From Liquidambar formosana (taxonomy: Eukaryota; Streptophyta; Magnoliopsida; Saxifragales; Altingiaceae), in assembly GCA_039720395.1 (NCBI GenBank), contig CM077820.1, forward strand, positions 52,319,666-52,383,665: a stretch of 64,000 nt of DNA. Reading direction: 5' to 3'. Made by a program: the position numbers and the translations under genes. The notes below the pieces were generated by a model. The model made no database searches and was not told the origin of the DNA. It saw nothing but the letters and a program-made list of their open reading frames with translations. Positions 46,425 through 58,929 of the stretch are shown one piece after another; the first letter of the stretch is position 1; each line of letters starts with the position of its first letter.

Positions 46425-47290
46425 TATCTTTCTGCATATATAGAAAATACAGTAATATAAAACACATATTTTAATAAGAATTCTAAAAAAACTATATAAC
46501 TATCCTTCTGCATATATAGAAAATATAGAAATATAAAATACATACTTTAATAAAAATTTTAAAAAAATTATACAACTACCCTTCTACATATATAGGAAAT
46601 ATAACAATATAAAACATATACCTTAATAAGAATTCTAAGGAAACTATAATTCGTATAATAATTAAATAAAACCAAACCCAAATAGAAATTTTAAGGAAAT
46701 ATAACTATAATTCGTATATATAAGAATTCTAAGGAAACTATATAACTACCCTTTTGCATATATAGGAAATATAACAATATAAAACACATACCTTAATAAG
46801 AATTTTAAAGAAACTATACAATTACCCTTCTGTATATGTAAGAAATATAGTAATATAAAACACATACTTTAATAAGAATTTAAAGAAAACTATACAACTA
46901 CCCTTCCGCATATATAGGAAATATAACAATATAAAACATATACCTTAATAAGAATTTTAAGAAAACTATAATTCGTATAATAATTAAATAAAACCAAACC
47001 CAGATAGGAATTCTAAGGAAACGAAAGCTATAATTCATATATATAAGAATTTTAAGAAAACTATATAACTACCCTTCTGCATATATAGGAAATATAGCAA
47101 TATAAAACACATACCTTAATAAAAATTCTAAGAAAACTATACAACTACCCTTCTGCATATATAGGAAATATAGTTATAAAAAACATATACCTTAGTAAGA
47201 ATTATAAGGAAACTATAATTCGTATAATAATTAAATAAAACCAAACCCGGATAGGAATTCTAAAGAAACGGAAACTATAATTTGTATATA
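46425..47290. repeat. AT-rich tandem repeat array inside Helitron
   Basis: About nine units of roughly 70-80 bp (ACTACCCTTCTGCATATATA, GGAAATATAACAATATAAAA, CACATACCTTAATAAGAATT). At about 46660, 46981 and 47229 a longer spacer AATTAAATAAAACCAAACCC is inserted, producing a second-order period. Minisatellite-like; not a CRISPR. Confidence 0.85.
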
Positions 47291-47380
47291 ATAAATAAAC
47301 AGCTGGATTGTAAATTCCACTTTCTCCATCAAGAGTAGCTTCAACCTTCTCTCCATTCTCTGGTAAGTTTTGCTCTACAA

Positions 47381-47387
<7 letters not shown>

Positions 47388-47422
<35 letters not shown>
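47388..47422. repeat. (TA)n microsatellite
   Basis: TA run inside the large Helitron. Confidence 0.9.
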
Positions 47423-47424
<2 letters not shown>

Positions 47425-48175
47425 TACTGTGTTAGAAATTTGCTGAATTGGGTTTTGGTTTGAATGCTAATAATCACATTAGGTTTTATTTAATATTGTT
47501 CTTCTGAGAAATTAATTTTATCCAATCATATTTCATTTAAATTCTATATATCTTTCCTAGAGTTTTTTGTATTCAAGTTTTTGGTTTTGTATTTTTTATT
47601 TTTGCTGTTAGTATTTTCACTTACTTTTGATTTGATTGGTAGAGTTTCATAAGAAATTTGCTAAAATGTTTTTGTATTTGAATGCTAAACCCTTTATTTT
47701 ACGTAGTAAATCATCTAATTATATTTTTTCTTTTGATAAAAAATTGCTCTTGGAAGTATCCAATGGGAATTGAAAAGATATTTTTATATGCTCAGTCTCT
47801 TTCTAATTTTTTTCTTGTTTATAAAAAATCCCTTGTAAGAAGTATGTATTTTATTTTATTATTATTATCTTTTAAATACTCAATCTCTATGTTGTCTTTT
47901 TGATTTTTTCTTGGAGATTAAAATTCATTTCTCAAGATTACACTGTTTATGGGTGATTTGAAGGATGGGCTGGAGAACAAGAGCCTTAGGTTTCTAAATG
48001 TTCTTGATGAGGCATTTTTCCTTATTTTTTTATTTGTAATTTTTCCCATTTTTTGAATCCTAAGATTAGTTTTCGTGCTATGTTATATTTGATTGTTTCA
48101 ATTAAAGGGATGTTGAGCTCCAATGATACATTGTGGAATGTCTTGCTACAAAGTAGGGATCCATAGATTCTCCAG

Positions 48176-48209
<34 letters not shown>

Positions 48210-49639
48210 AAAGAAATTGAAGAGAGGTAGTAGTAAAATTTCATTTTGATGAAGTGGAATAATATCCCATGATAATAATATAGTGTTAGAACTCTTATCT
48301 TTTTTAGCATGTACTTATTCTTTAAGTGATCCAAAATGTGTTAAAATTTGTTGATGTGTAAGTCACATTATATAAACTACTAATTCATTAATAAATTTAG
48401 TCTATTCTTTTGCATATAATTTCTACGATACAATAAAATTGTTATATGGTTAACAATTCAACCAAATTAAATTATCTCTAGAGATTAAATGTATACTTTC
48501 TCCATTTATTTTGGTTCTGATTATTCTCTTTTTTACTTCTTCATTGATATGTTTCTTATTGTAGATGTGTAAAAAATTGGTGAACAATGAATAAGTTATT
48601 TGTCAAGATTTTTGATAGTTACGTGTCATTATGTATTAGCATTTTTTAAAAAAATCATTTGATGTACACGGACTAAAACTTTCTATGGAGTAATAAATAA
48701 TTTCTTAACACCGCATAACCTTCCTTGAGTAAATAAAGTTTATATTTAATCAATATAGACAATATTGAAGAAATAATTACCACTAAATGAGGGGCTATGC
48801 TACATGAAAAGGGTCAATCCTTATTTAAGCTAATTAAAAAGGATCTTGGGAAGTATCAAATTTTTATATGTTTATTTAGGAAAAATAATTGATGATCTTT
48901 AAATCATTTTATTATTGATAAAAAATCCACGTGCAATGCACGTATGCAATAACTAATATTTAATAAAATAATGTTCAAGTTATTTTCTCGCTCATCTATG
49001 TGGCGATAAGGTGGACGATTTCATTGACCTCGGATCTCATATATTAAGCCACATCATGTTATTTATTTATTAGAAAAAAAAAAGAAAGAAATAAAGTTAT
49101 GTCCTTAGTTATTTCCTTAGTTGGCGCATTAATTGAATTTTTTTATTTTCTATTTTTCTCTAAGAATTAGTTTTCAACTGTTATATAAACTAAGGCACTA
49201 TCTTTTTTACTTTTGGAAGCAAAAAGTTGTAAAAACAAAAAGTATTGTTTGGTTAGAGGAAATAAAAAGAACTTTTAGAAAGCAAAATACAAAATATTTG
49301 ATTTTAAGCAAAAGCAATGAAAATTTGCTTTTAAAAGTCATTTTTATTTTCTGGACAAGTTTGACCTTAACTCGAAAAGTTTACGATCAAGAAAGGTTGT
49401 GCCTGTCCTAGGCTTCCATTTGGGCAACAATGATTCGATAGAGTTTCTCATTACATTCAAAAGATCACCGGCAAAATCAATTTTACTAAATACACTTTTA
49501 AAAAGTGCAACCAAATGGTGCCTAAATGAAATCATTAGTTTCCATTATAAAAATTCTCCTCAATTGAAGAAAACAAATATATATATATTTAAAAAAAAAA
49601 AAATTCCAGCAAGTAACTAAAATGGAAACAGTAGCATTG

Positions 49640-49905
49640 ACAGATTTTTTTTTGCTTTGGATGTTGTTTCTTTCCTTGTCATCAGTTTGTGTTTTGCAGG
49701 TGTTTTTTCCTCATTGGTGCTTTGTGTTGGGTTTGTTTTGGGCTAGTTTTGTTGTATATGTTATGTAGCTGGGCGATTTGCTCTGTTTTTATGGGGGCTT
49801 TTTGTTGGGCTGCTCTTGGTTTGGGGTGGTTTCTTTTGTTGGCTGCTCTTGGTTCTATTTTCTCAATATTAATAATACTTATCTTTTGCCGATAAAAAAA
49901 TAAAA
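49640..49905 (+). mobile_element. Possible LINE 3' end remnant
   Basis: T/G-rich 3'-UTR-like sequence (TTGTTGGGCTGCTCTTGGTTT, CTGCTCTTGG repeated) ending in ATCTTTTGCCGATAAAAAAATA, the type of 3' end seen in plant LINEs. No coding part. The hydrophobic open frame across it is a composition effect. Confidence 0.35.
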
Positions 49906-50559
49906 ATAATGAAAATAATCATTACAGGATTTATATTGATGATAAATATTTTTTTTCTTGACTCCTATTCTATCATTTTTTTTCTCCATCCAACAAGAAC
50001 TTGGGATGGCCCAGGGTCTGCTATTGGATGGCCCAAGTTATGCTATTGGGTGGTCAACCCAATGCTGTTAGTCTATTACCAGTGGACCCAGTCCGGGGCG
50101 GAGGGTCTGCTACCAACTTTTTATTTAATCCCTCAAAAAAATTTTTTTGACCCTCTAATTGTTTTTTTAACCCAAAAAATTTGATGAGTTTGACTCTATT
50201 ATATATTACAATTATTTTTCTATCCTAAATAAAGTTAAAAAACAAAATCGCATTACGATCCATCAAACAAGTGTGTCGAGATTGTTGACCCATAATCTCA
50301 CTAAGGAATTTTTGTTTTTTCAAAATACTTATCATTAGTTTTGAATTTTGACTTTATAAGACTAATTTCCTAACCCTGCCATTGGACCTAGAGAAGTATT
50401 CCGTCAAACAGGTGCGTTAAGATTGTCGACCCATAAAAACCTTATTTTCTTCAAATACTTTGCAAGTTTATCAAGAATCAAATGTGAATACTTTCCTTGT
50501 TTTTTTTCTTTTTCTTTTCTATCCTCGTTTCTTATTATTTTTTATGTAGGCAAAAAATG

Positions 50560-50925
50560 TTAGACATGTGCCAACCTCTCACTTCAAGGTTGTATTGTCT
50601 GCTTCGGCTTAATCCACAAGCTGGTCTCACGGATTTGTTCTTATGGGCCCTATGCCTAAAAGGCGTCTCATTAAAATGGTGTTCAACTAATATCCCCACT
50701 TCGGTGCTGGCATGACCTTAGCTCTAATACTATTGTTAGATGCGCGGCCCAGTCCCTCACCTTTAAGTATTGTTCACTTTAGCCCAACCTACAAGCCGGC
50801 CTCACGGATTTGTCTTTATGGACTTCATGCCCAAAAGGCACCTCATTAAAAAGATGTCAAGCATGTCTTATAAGCTTCTTTTAGGCATCGTTCTCAACCG
50901 ATGTGGGACACTAACAAAAACAAGT
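50560..50925. repeat. LTR/TRIM-like segment with 175-bp internal repeat
   Basis: CACAAGCTGGTCTCACGGAT and CTAAAAGGCGTCTCATTAAAA (50620-50680) recur as ACAAGCCGGCCTCACGGATT and CAAAAGGCACCTCATTAAAA (50790-50855). It ends with ACCGATGTGGGACACTAAC, a sequence style common in small plant LTR elements. Ends are not defined. Confidence 0.45.
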
Positions 50926-51135
50926 ACCATAAAGAATCCCAAAACTACATAGAGTTTTGACAACATACAGAACAAGCAAAATTTTTCTTGCATTAAAAAA
51001 AAAAGGGAGATACGTTTATCAAATACTTCTCACAACTCCAAGGAAAAATATGACATCTATTGCACTTTGGATTAATTCTTTAATTAAACTTCCACCACGA
51101 CACAAATTTTTTTCCGCCTCCTTCAAATTACTTTA

Positions 51136-53664
51136 TCAAAGCCTACGATTTTTTTTTCGATGAAAGATGCCGGACCCATACGTCGATCGCACCATTTGGA
51201 AAAACAAGGGAAGCTGCAGCAATGCAAATAGAATCACCGGGAAAGACGCCACCAAAGTAATTGGTATGGAAGCCCTTTTAAATCTCCCACTAAGTACAAT
51301 CGAAAGAGCTGCACCAAAAGCTATCATCATGGTGGCTATAGCGACGAAAAGTGAACCAATACCAATTATCAAGTTCTTTGGCAGTGCTTCCAAGAAATCT
51401 TCTTCTGCGAAGCGTGAAGTTAGGATGGATAAGAACATTAGGAGGGAAGCGGCGGAAGAAAATAGAGCTACCGCATCTGATATGGCAAACACAATAAATG
51501 AATTCTGGTTTAAAAAAATTGGGATGCCGTTATCGTTATTGCCTCCAGGAACAGTAAATGCTGCGGCAAACACTACCGTAGCAATGAGAGTGGTGACCAA
51601 CATGCAAGAGTTAGAAGTTTCCTTCATCCATTTCTCTCCACTCTCAACTAACTGTTTGTGCTCCTCCGTGAATACTTCCCAAGCTGTGTGGTAGTTAGCA
51701 TTTCGTTGTTCCCTATATAATGGAGGAACAAATTTTTCCACCTCCTACAAAGCATATTACGTAGTTAATATATGTGTATGTATATTCATAATCTTACATA
51801 CGTGTGTCATGCATGTATGCATTTATGTGTATGATCGAGTGTGTGTGTGTTTAAGCAATAAGCAATAGCATTACCTCCATCCCTTGAAGACTGGTTTTAT
51901 AGAAGAAAAGTGTATTCAATGCATTTAAACCCACAACTTTATTTTGGTATGCCAATGTTACTCATAAAGACAAATAATATTACTTTTTTTTTTATTGTCT
52001 AATTTATACCCACGGGGAAGAATATTTTATGAACAATCACAGTATTTGCATGTATTTTGTGGGAAACATTAGAATTAAATTACGATAAATTTCTTTTTGA
52101 ATACAAATTTTTCTTTTTAAGTACCAATTTTTACAAACAATCACATTCATCATCTAGTGTACGATTTAGAGGGAAAATAAACCAGTAAAGATTCAAACGT
52201 ACATTGAGGTTCGGGTAAATAACGTGATAGAAAAAAGAAGGCATTTATTTATAGAAAAAAAAATGTAAAGGAAAAATTATGTTACTAAACACGGTTTTTT
52301 TGCATTTTTTATGAAAAGTAAAAATAAAAATCAATTTTACCAAACATGCTCTTCTTTGTTGTATTTAATAATAATCAGGCTGATAGGACATGATTGAGAG
52401 AACTATAAGGTGCCAACCTCATTTGGATGTCAAGTATTTTTATTTTTATTTTAAAAAGTAAAAAAATTGCCTGTATAAAAAAAACTTTTCCTACTCATAA
52501 AAAATACTTTAAAAAAAAATTGTGCCAGAGTTCATTGATTCATTGAATTTTTGACCTGGACAAAAATTTTAGAACAGCTCAAAAGGGAATCATGGATAAT
52601 CTTTAAGAAACGAAGGAAGTACCTTAAACCACTGCAATTCTCTTTGAACCTGTAAAGCTGAACCAGATACGGATTTGAGTAGAGAAGAAGGTGGCAACTT
52701 TGCTGCCAAATGCAATAGTTTGTTTCTGGATTCAACTGCCCAAGAAGCCATTATCATATTTCGTGCAGTCTTCTCCCGCATGAGATTGAAAATCTTATGC
52801 CGACGATATTCAACCGCAACATGTAATATGGTTCGCAGGTTACTTCGAAACCAAATCATATCTGGAAAAGTTTGAAGGCATCCTTCTATAATTTCCACTA
52901 TCCCAAAACTTGCGGCAGTGGTAAGGATGGCCGAGTCTTGGAAAAATGCTTCGATATCTGAGTTATTCATTCGTGCCAGTTGTCTACATACATGTTTTAC
53001 TAGTTCCACAGCTTGTATATGTCCCAACTTTTCATCACGGACTTGCTTGAAACAGGGCACTGCAAATGAAACCAAATTGATCCAAAAGCAATAAAATAGC
53101 AAGAGATATATATCTAGCCATCGTTGTAAAATGTTACGCACCCAATTCAATAGCTCTCCAAAGTAGTCCATTAAGCGATTGACGCACTGCAGCATAAAAA
53201 CATAACTGCTAAATATATATTTTCCTAATTCCTCCCATGTACAAGAGGAAGTGCACAATTTGAGATTGAAATTATTTTCACAATATTATTTTAAAGGACA
53301 TCTGAAGGAAGCAAAGCAAAGATTATGCAAACCTCGAGGTAAATAGATTCTGATGAACCGTTGTGTAAGATCACTTGAGCTCTCTCGGGGATCCTCCACA
53401 TTGCCTCGTGGTACATGTGGTGGTTCATAGTTGAGTTCAACGGGAATAACTTCAACCCAAACCAAGGGAAAGAGACGTGCGTAACTTTATCAGAAGAAAG
53501 AGAAAATGAAATGATAGTATTATAATAATAAAAGATATCAGATCAACTTGCACATCAAAACCATCATTGGAATAAAAATTTTCTCATCTGTATCGTGCAA
53601 GCATAACCAATTAATGTAAAATTTTATGTACATAACGTATGTGTTGTAAAATATAATTTCTAGA

Positions 53665-53734
<70 letters not shown>

Positions 53735-53854
53735 AAAAAGGCCTGTCAAACAACCGCATTAGGAGTTGTATTTTCTCATCTATATCGTGCAAGCATAACC
53801 AATTAATGTAAAATTTTATGTACATAACGTATGTGTTGTAAAATATAATTTCTA

Positions 53855-53948
<94 letters not shown>

Positions 53949-56287
53949 AAAAAGGCCTATCAAACACCCGCATTAGGAGTTGTATTTTGTGCATTAGTAG
54001 AATATGAGGTATATTGAACTAATGCAAAGGATACAACTCCCAATGCATGGTGTTGATAACTTAAATATATGATGATTAGGTAAGCATGTGCTGATAACTG
54101 ATAACTTATATCAGCAACTACATTAGAAGTTGTATCTCGTGCATTAGTGAGTTATGAGGTGAATTAGAAGTACAACATACCTTCAAATTCTCAATTCATG
54201 TAAATTAGAAGTTGTATCTCGTGCATTAGTGAATTATGAAGTACATTGGATCAATACAAGAAGTACAACATACCTTCTAATTCTTGGTACTAATAAAACT
54301 TATATTAACACGCATTAACCTGATCAAGATTATATATAATTGTAATGGTAAAAAGTGTTACTTTAGATGTAAATTGATCCTACAAGTGATAAATATACAG
54401 ATTTGTGTTTTTTCAAGTTTTATGCATATTTTACTTAGAGAAAAAAAAGAGTAATGAATACATAGAGAAACTACTGACGTGGGTAGATGCATCTTTTCCA
54501 AAATCTAGGCCTGCTTCCACTCCGGAATGCCGAAGGCTTTTCTGCCAACACTGTGAGTACACTATACTCAGTGCCCACTCTATCACTTGCAGTAGCAGTA
54601 GCCAATTCAGGGAATCTTTGTAATAGACGTAGGGCAATATCTGTGGAAGAAAATTTTTTAATAAATAAATAAAGATATCAATAAATAAAATATACTCCGT
54701 ACGTATGATATTACACCAACTAATTGCCCTAACCACTTTGTCTCAATTCATGTGATTTTGATGTGAACACTTATAAAATAAAAATAAAAAATAAAAAAGG
54801 GAAGGAGTAAATTACAGATCGGTCTGGCAACAGACAAATAATAATAGTTCGATACAAAAATGACTACTAACTTAACTAAGAATGACTACGTACCCACTGT
54901 AATTAATTGTCCTCATAGCCGGATCTATCTGTAGTTCTCCCCATAAAAGAGACACAAAAATAAATGAAATTATATGATGGTTAAGTGTTGGTGTATATAT
55001 ATAGTAGTATAGTACTATTCTAAATAAACGAAGTAGACAAAGGAAATTAATGATGATCGAGTTCGTTTGTGAAATGGTGGTTAATTCTGATGTGATAGTG
55101 GAGGTTACTCTACCATGGAAACCTGCACTAGCCATGTTGCAGATGAGCATACCAGCCAAAGGGCCAGTAAAGGGGCTGCTGCTAGGATTCTCATCTTTAG
55201 TTTCCGAGGAAAGATAATATAGCAACTCCTTGTTAGGGCATGCAGCAGCATAGAGGAGTGGCGTCCATTGAGAGTTGTCCGTAATTTGTGTTAACGAGGG
55301 GTTTTTTGTCACCATTGCTTTGGCAACCTTTGTGCTTCCACTCACGGCAACATAGTGGAGGGCCGTGCGACCCCAGTAATCTTGCATTTCAAGTGCCTCT
55401 GAAGGCATGAGTTCCACCAGCTTCTCAACGAAATGAAAACGCCCTACACTGGCCGCGGCATGAAGTGCTGTCATTGAGTGGATCGAGATTGTGTCTGTCA
55501 GTGATTTAGGATCACTTTTGATGAACCTTCTTGCGGTTTCCCAATCACCATTTAGTGCAGCTAGGTACAATGGGAGGTAGTAATTAAGGTCCACTTCAAT
55601 TCTTTCTGCACTCATTAACAATTTTTTTGTACCACTATTAGGCCCATACACTTATCCAAATTTTATATTAAATGACTTATCAAATAACCTAGTCGATGCT
55701 AATTTTCCATAATTAATTAAGTAATTGGTATGATAATGAGAGAGAACCCCAAGGAGAATCTTAGTTCTAGTACCTACACATCAAGAAATGGAATGTACTC
55801 GTTTCCTTTGGTGGGGTTGAACTTGTAGCATAAATACAAAATTTTAAAAACTACCCATAAAATCTTCCTACCCATAAAACTTTGGAAGATAAAATTGTAA
55901 AATCCACTGATATGATTAAACCTTAAAACTTGAAATTCTCCTAAATGCATATAGTAGAGTAAAGTGTGGGACAAGGTACAATAGCATTACTTGTTCGAAC
56001 ACAACACAGAAAGAGAGAGAAAGAGAATAATATGGCAGTGGGTACGTTTTAAAGGATATTTTGGAACATGTATTCGGCTACTTACCTCTTGAGCTGGTTG
56101 TTTTCTTTACCAGCTCCTCGTCATCACGATTTGCTAGTGTGTAAGGATTCACATCAAGTGATTCGATCCCTTCAGAGTCTTGGGGTCTCATTGAAGTCAG
56201 CAACTCGTTGTCGTCATTTACTTGTAAGTGAGGATGAACAACAAGTAGTTCGATCCCTTCATGGTACTCTTGGTCTCTCATTGCCAT
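51136..56287 (-). CDS. Ankyrin-repeat PGG-domain membrane protein (ACD6/ITN1-like)
   Basis: Seven exons on the minus strand: 56287-56086, 55605-55114, 54640-54479, 53449-53333, 53186-53142, 53059-52623, 51744-51136. All phases match; 687 residues. Residues about 75-240 contain N-terminal ankyrin repeats (MTALHAAASVGRFHFVEKLV, RTALHYVAVSGSTKVAKAMV, TPLLYAAACPN). A second ankyrin block (about 370-480; ILTTAASFGIVEIIEGCL, TILHVAVEYRR, NKLLHLAAKLPP) follows. The PGG domain (about 510-620) carries TVPGG at 549-553, and several hydrophobic segments form the C-terminal membrane region. Proteins of this family act in defence, cell death and salt/ABA responses at membranes; the precise role of this one is unknown. 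The exon 4 start and the 15-codon exon 5 (RQSLNGLLWRAIEL) are inferred from phase and family similarity. The start MAMRDQ has an in-frame upstream extension without support. Confidence 0.85.
53579..53990. repeat. 200-bp tandem duplication with (TA)n(GA)n cores
   Basis: Two units (from about 53571 and 53771) each begin TTTTCTCATCT.TATCGTGCA, continue through ATGTACATAACGTATGTGTT to a TA run then a GA run, and end AAGTAAAAAGGCCT.TCAAAC. They lie in the ANK-PGG intron 53450-54478. Related CGCATTAGGAGTTGTAT/GTGCATTAGT motifs recur at 53968, 54120 and 54205. Confidence 0.9.
54802..54942. mobile_element. Short inverted-repeat element, family C copy 2
   Basis: Reverse complement begins GGGGAGAACTACAGATAGATCC and contains TTAGTTAAGTTAGTAGTCAT, paralleling 27099-27285. 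It sits in an ANK-PGG intron. Confidence 0.45.
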
Positions 56288-56950
56288 AATCTGCGAGAGT
56301 ATATATGTGTTGCGTGTGACTGGGTAACTCGAAGAGAGAAGTTGAAGGAGGGAATGTGTAACAAGCAAAAGGATTCTTCTCTGTTTGACAAGATCAGCAA
56401 CATTTTATAACTAGGGGGGGATGCTTCCTTCTTTAGAAGGTAAAGTAAAAGGTTGAAATGAAAACTTGGCTCCGAAGTGATTCGGATCATCATTTTTTAG
56501 CTTTCAGGAATTAATTCTTAAGCGGATACCTTAAGGTATAGTATATATCTAAGGTAGACACGATAGTTGATTGGAAAATGTGAATGTAGACATGATTATT
56601 CAAATCCTTTGCGAAAGTGAATATGGGTTCAAGATTTACCGGCCTCTTCAAGCTTAAAACCAACTAGTTAGGGACTTTAAAACAGATTGCTTCACGCTTT
56701 CAAATGCCTTAGCTCACTGATAAAAAATAAAACTCTCAAGAGTTTCACCACGTGAAACCCACAAATTCACAGCACAAAGGCTCTCCATTATCCTCCAAAA
56801 ATAAGCCAAAAGAGAGACAGAGTGGAGGTTAGTTAATTTTTCTTTTTCCTGCCTGTTCTTCATATCTCCCTTGGAGAAACAAAATATATATAGCTAGCTA
56901 GGGAACTAGGGTTAAGTATTTGAGGAAGAGACAACCACCCATTAATTTTA
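56288..56950. other. 5' flank of ANK-PGG gene
   Basis: Leader and promoter of the minus-strand ANK-PGG gene, then AT-rich spacer. No clear TATA assignment and no gene. Confidence 0.45.
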
Positions 56951-57259
56951 TGGTAAATAGCAGATAACCCCTTGAAGTATGAACAGTTAGCAGATAACCC
57001 CCCTAATATTTTAATTTTGTCAATGTTTCCCATAATTTGACAAAAATTAGTCATATAGCTATACACATGATACCGTTAATGCACCCGTATTAATTGCCCA
57101 AAATCGTCGGAACTTTCACCGGTGTCATGACCAATTGGGTGACTAGTGACGATTGGTTTTATCTTTCAACTAAGTTAGGGGATACATTGACGAAATTAAA
57201 ACATAAAAAGAGTTATCTACTAACCCTCCATAATTCAGGGGATTTTCTGCCGTTTACCC
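56951..57259. mobile_element. Mutator-like MITE, family B copy 1
   Basis: Ends TGGTAAATAGCAGATAACCC and (reverse complement) GGGTAAACGGCAGAAAATCC form about 45-bp inverted repeats. The perfect 9-bp duplication TTAATTTTA lies at 56942-56950 and 57260-57268. No transposase. Confidence 0.85.
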
Positions 57260-57268
57260 TTAATTTTA

Positions 57269-58929
57269 CTATTAAGATGGAGTGTGTTATCTTATATTTC
57301 AAATGCTTCCTCTCTAAATGGGTCATCCTAATTGAATTGGGCAATATTTATGGTCACCCGGCTGATTGGGGTCCTATCCCAATCCAACCACTAAAGAATC
57401 TTTTCTCAAATTTGCTTACCTAATTAACAGGCGGGCAGATGACATGACACTCCATGTCAGGTGACTACTGTAATCATGAAGTTTTAAATTAGTACAAAAT
57501 TTTTAATTAGCCCACATCAATTGCCATATTAATTGGGTAATCACATTTAGGCAAATGAGTTGCATTATATAAGCATTGCTCATTGTTGATTAAAACAGGC
57601 TCTGCATTGATCATTACGCCATCACGCCATGTCAATCGGCATAAAAGATAGGGATCGACCCAGTATTTGTTTCCACCATAAATTAATTCTAAAAAATTAG
57701 CCTTCAAGATGAAAGAAGCGCAATCAGATGGCTGGAGAGAGACCATGTCACCACATTCCTTTAATTTGGCAACAACAGAAGACTAATTTTGCGAGGAAAA
57801 TATTTTTTTTACCCTCGTCCAATACCATGCACCAAAAATGGCACCCATATAAATTGACCAAAATGTCATTCTTTCTTCAAAATGCCAAAAGAAGGCATAA
57901 TTTTGATTTTTTAAGCAACGTTATACGAGTGGCGTAGTTTACAAGGGAAAAAAGAACCTTTGCTAGAGGAAGTTTAAAGGCAGATGAGGGGAGATGGGAA
58001 ACTGTTGCTCCTAGAGTCTTGGCGAAAGAATAAGAATGAGAATAAGATGACACCACGTGGAAGATCAAACAGCCTAGATGGATGAACGGCATCGATGCGG
58101 ATGCTGTACGTTGAGACCCAAATAATAGGAAGGAAAGTTAGGGTAGAAATATTCCACCGTTGGGGCTTGGGATAGTACGTTTTCAATGAACAAACCTTTT
58201 AGGAAAATGCTACATACAACAACCAATTGTATCAACGAATGTGGCATATTAAGTTAGTATATCATGATAACGAAAGGAGGGTTAATTAACGGTATCTGTT
58301 ATATAATGTCACGTCAATTGCTATCTTTTGTTGTTATATTTAGTTGCTACCTATAGCACTATCCAATCTTTTATGGAGTAGAAACCTCTGCCCTATGTTA
58401 CCATTTATTTTCTTCTTCTCTATCACCCATATATGTATATATATAGGGGTAATTATTTTCAAAAGTCTCAAGGTTTTGACCCTACGTGGATTTGTGTATC
58501 TGGGTATATATGTTGTATATGATGTCCTAGAAAAACAAAGACTCATTTTTTCAAAAAACTTTCTTTTTTAGAAAAACAAAGGCTAAGGTTTCTTTTCTAA
58601 ATGAGATTGAGTGCTTATTAAAGTCATCTTTGTTGAGGTAATTAGAACCCAAATAAGAAAAGAGTGTTCTCGAGTTAATTGATTGTCTTACTTTGGGCTG
58701 TCTTGGTTCTAGCTCATCTTCTTTGTACCTCGACCCATCAACTAGATAGTGCATGGCATGCTCATGGACACACACTCACATTTGTGAAGGAAGAAAAAAA
58801 ATATTTGTGAAAGGTTGTAATCAATTGAGTTCTTAATTTGGTATGCCTCTTCCTATTAAAATTCTAAAAATTAATCAAAGTTTAGCCATCGTAAACCAAA
58901 TTCTCGGCCCGATCTGCCCCTATGTTTAA
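57269..58929. other. Intergenic region, no gene recognised
   Basis: AT-rich spacer. About 58206-58365 has weak terminal similarity (ATGCTACATACAACAACC versus GTAGCAACTAAATATAACAA inverted) that could be a decayed MITE. Confidence 0.35.

Larger units (their letters stand above)
46342..48956 (+). mobile_element. Non-autonomous Helitron (2615 bp) with internal repeats
   Basis: Left boundary A|TCTATATTATCTATAAAGAG, similar to the other two Helitrons here. On the right a hairpin ACGTGC-AAT-GCACGT (48929-48943), nine bases, then CTAA|T. The interior contains the tandem array at 46425-47290, a (TA)n run and poly-A. No RepHel frame remains. Confidence 0.65.

Noticed and set aside
46425..47290. Regularly repeated AT-rich units resembling a CRISPR array
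   Set aside because: Units are contiguous tandem repeats without unique spacers, in plant nuclear DNA and inside a Helitron.
49133..49540. Possible MITE with ends AAGGCACTATCTT and AGGCACCATTTGG
   Set aside because: Terminal similarity is too short and no target duplication is visible.
49689..49895. Small hydrophobic Cys/Trp-rich protein
   Set aside because: T/G-rich sequence of a probable LINE 3' UTR gives hydrophobic codons by composition.
51167..51694. 175-residue plus-strand frame opposite the PGG exon
   Set aside because: Antisense shadow of the strongly supported ankyrin/PGG exon.
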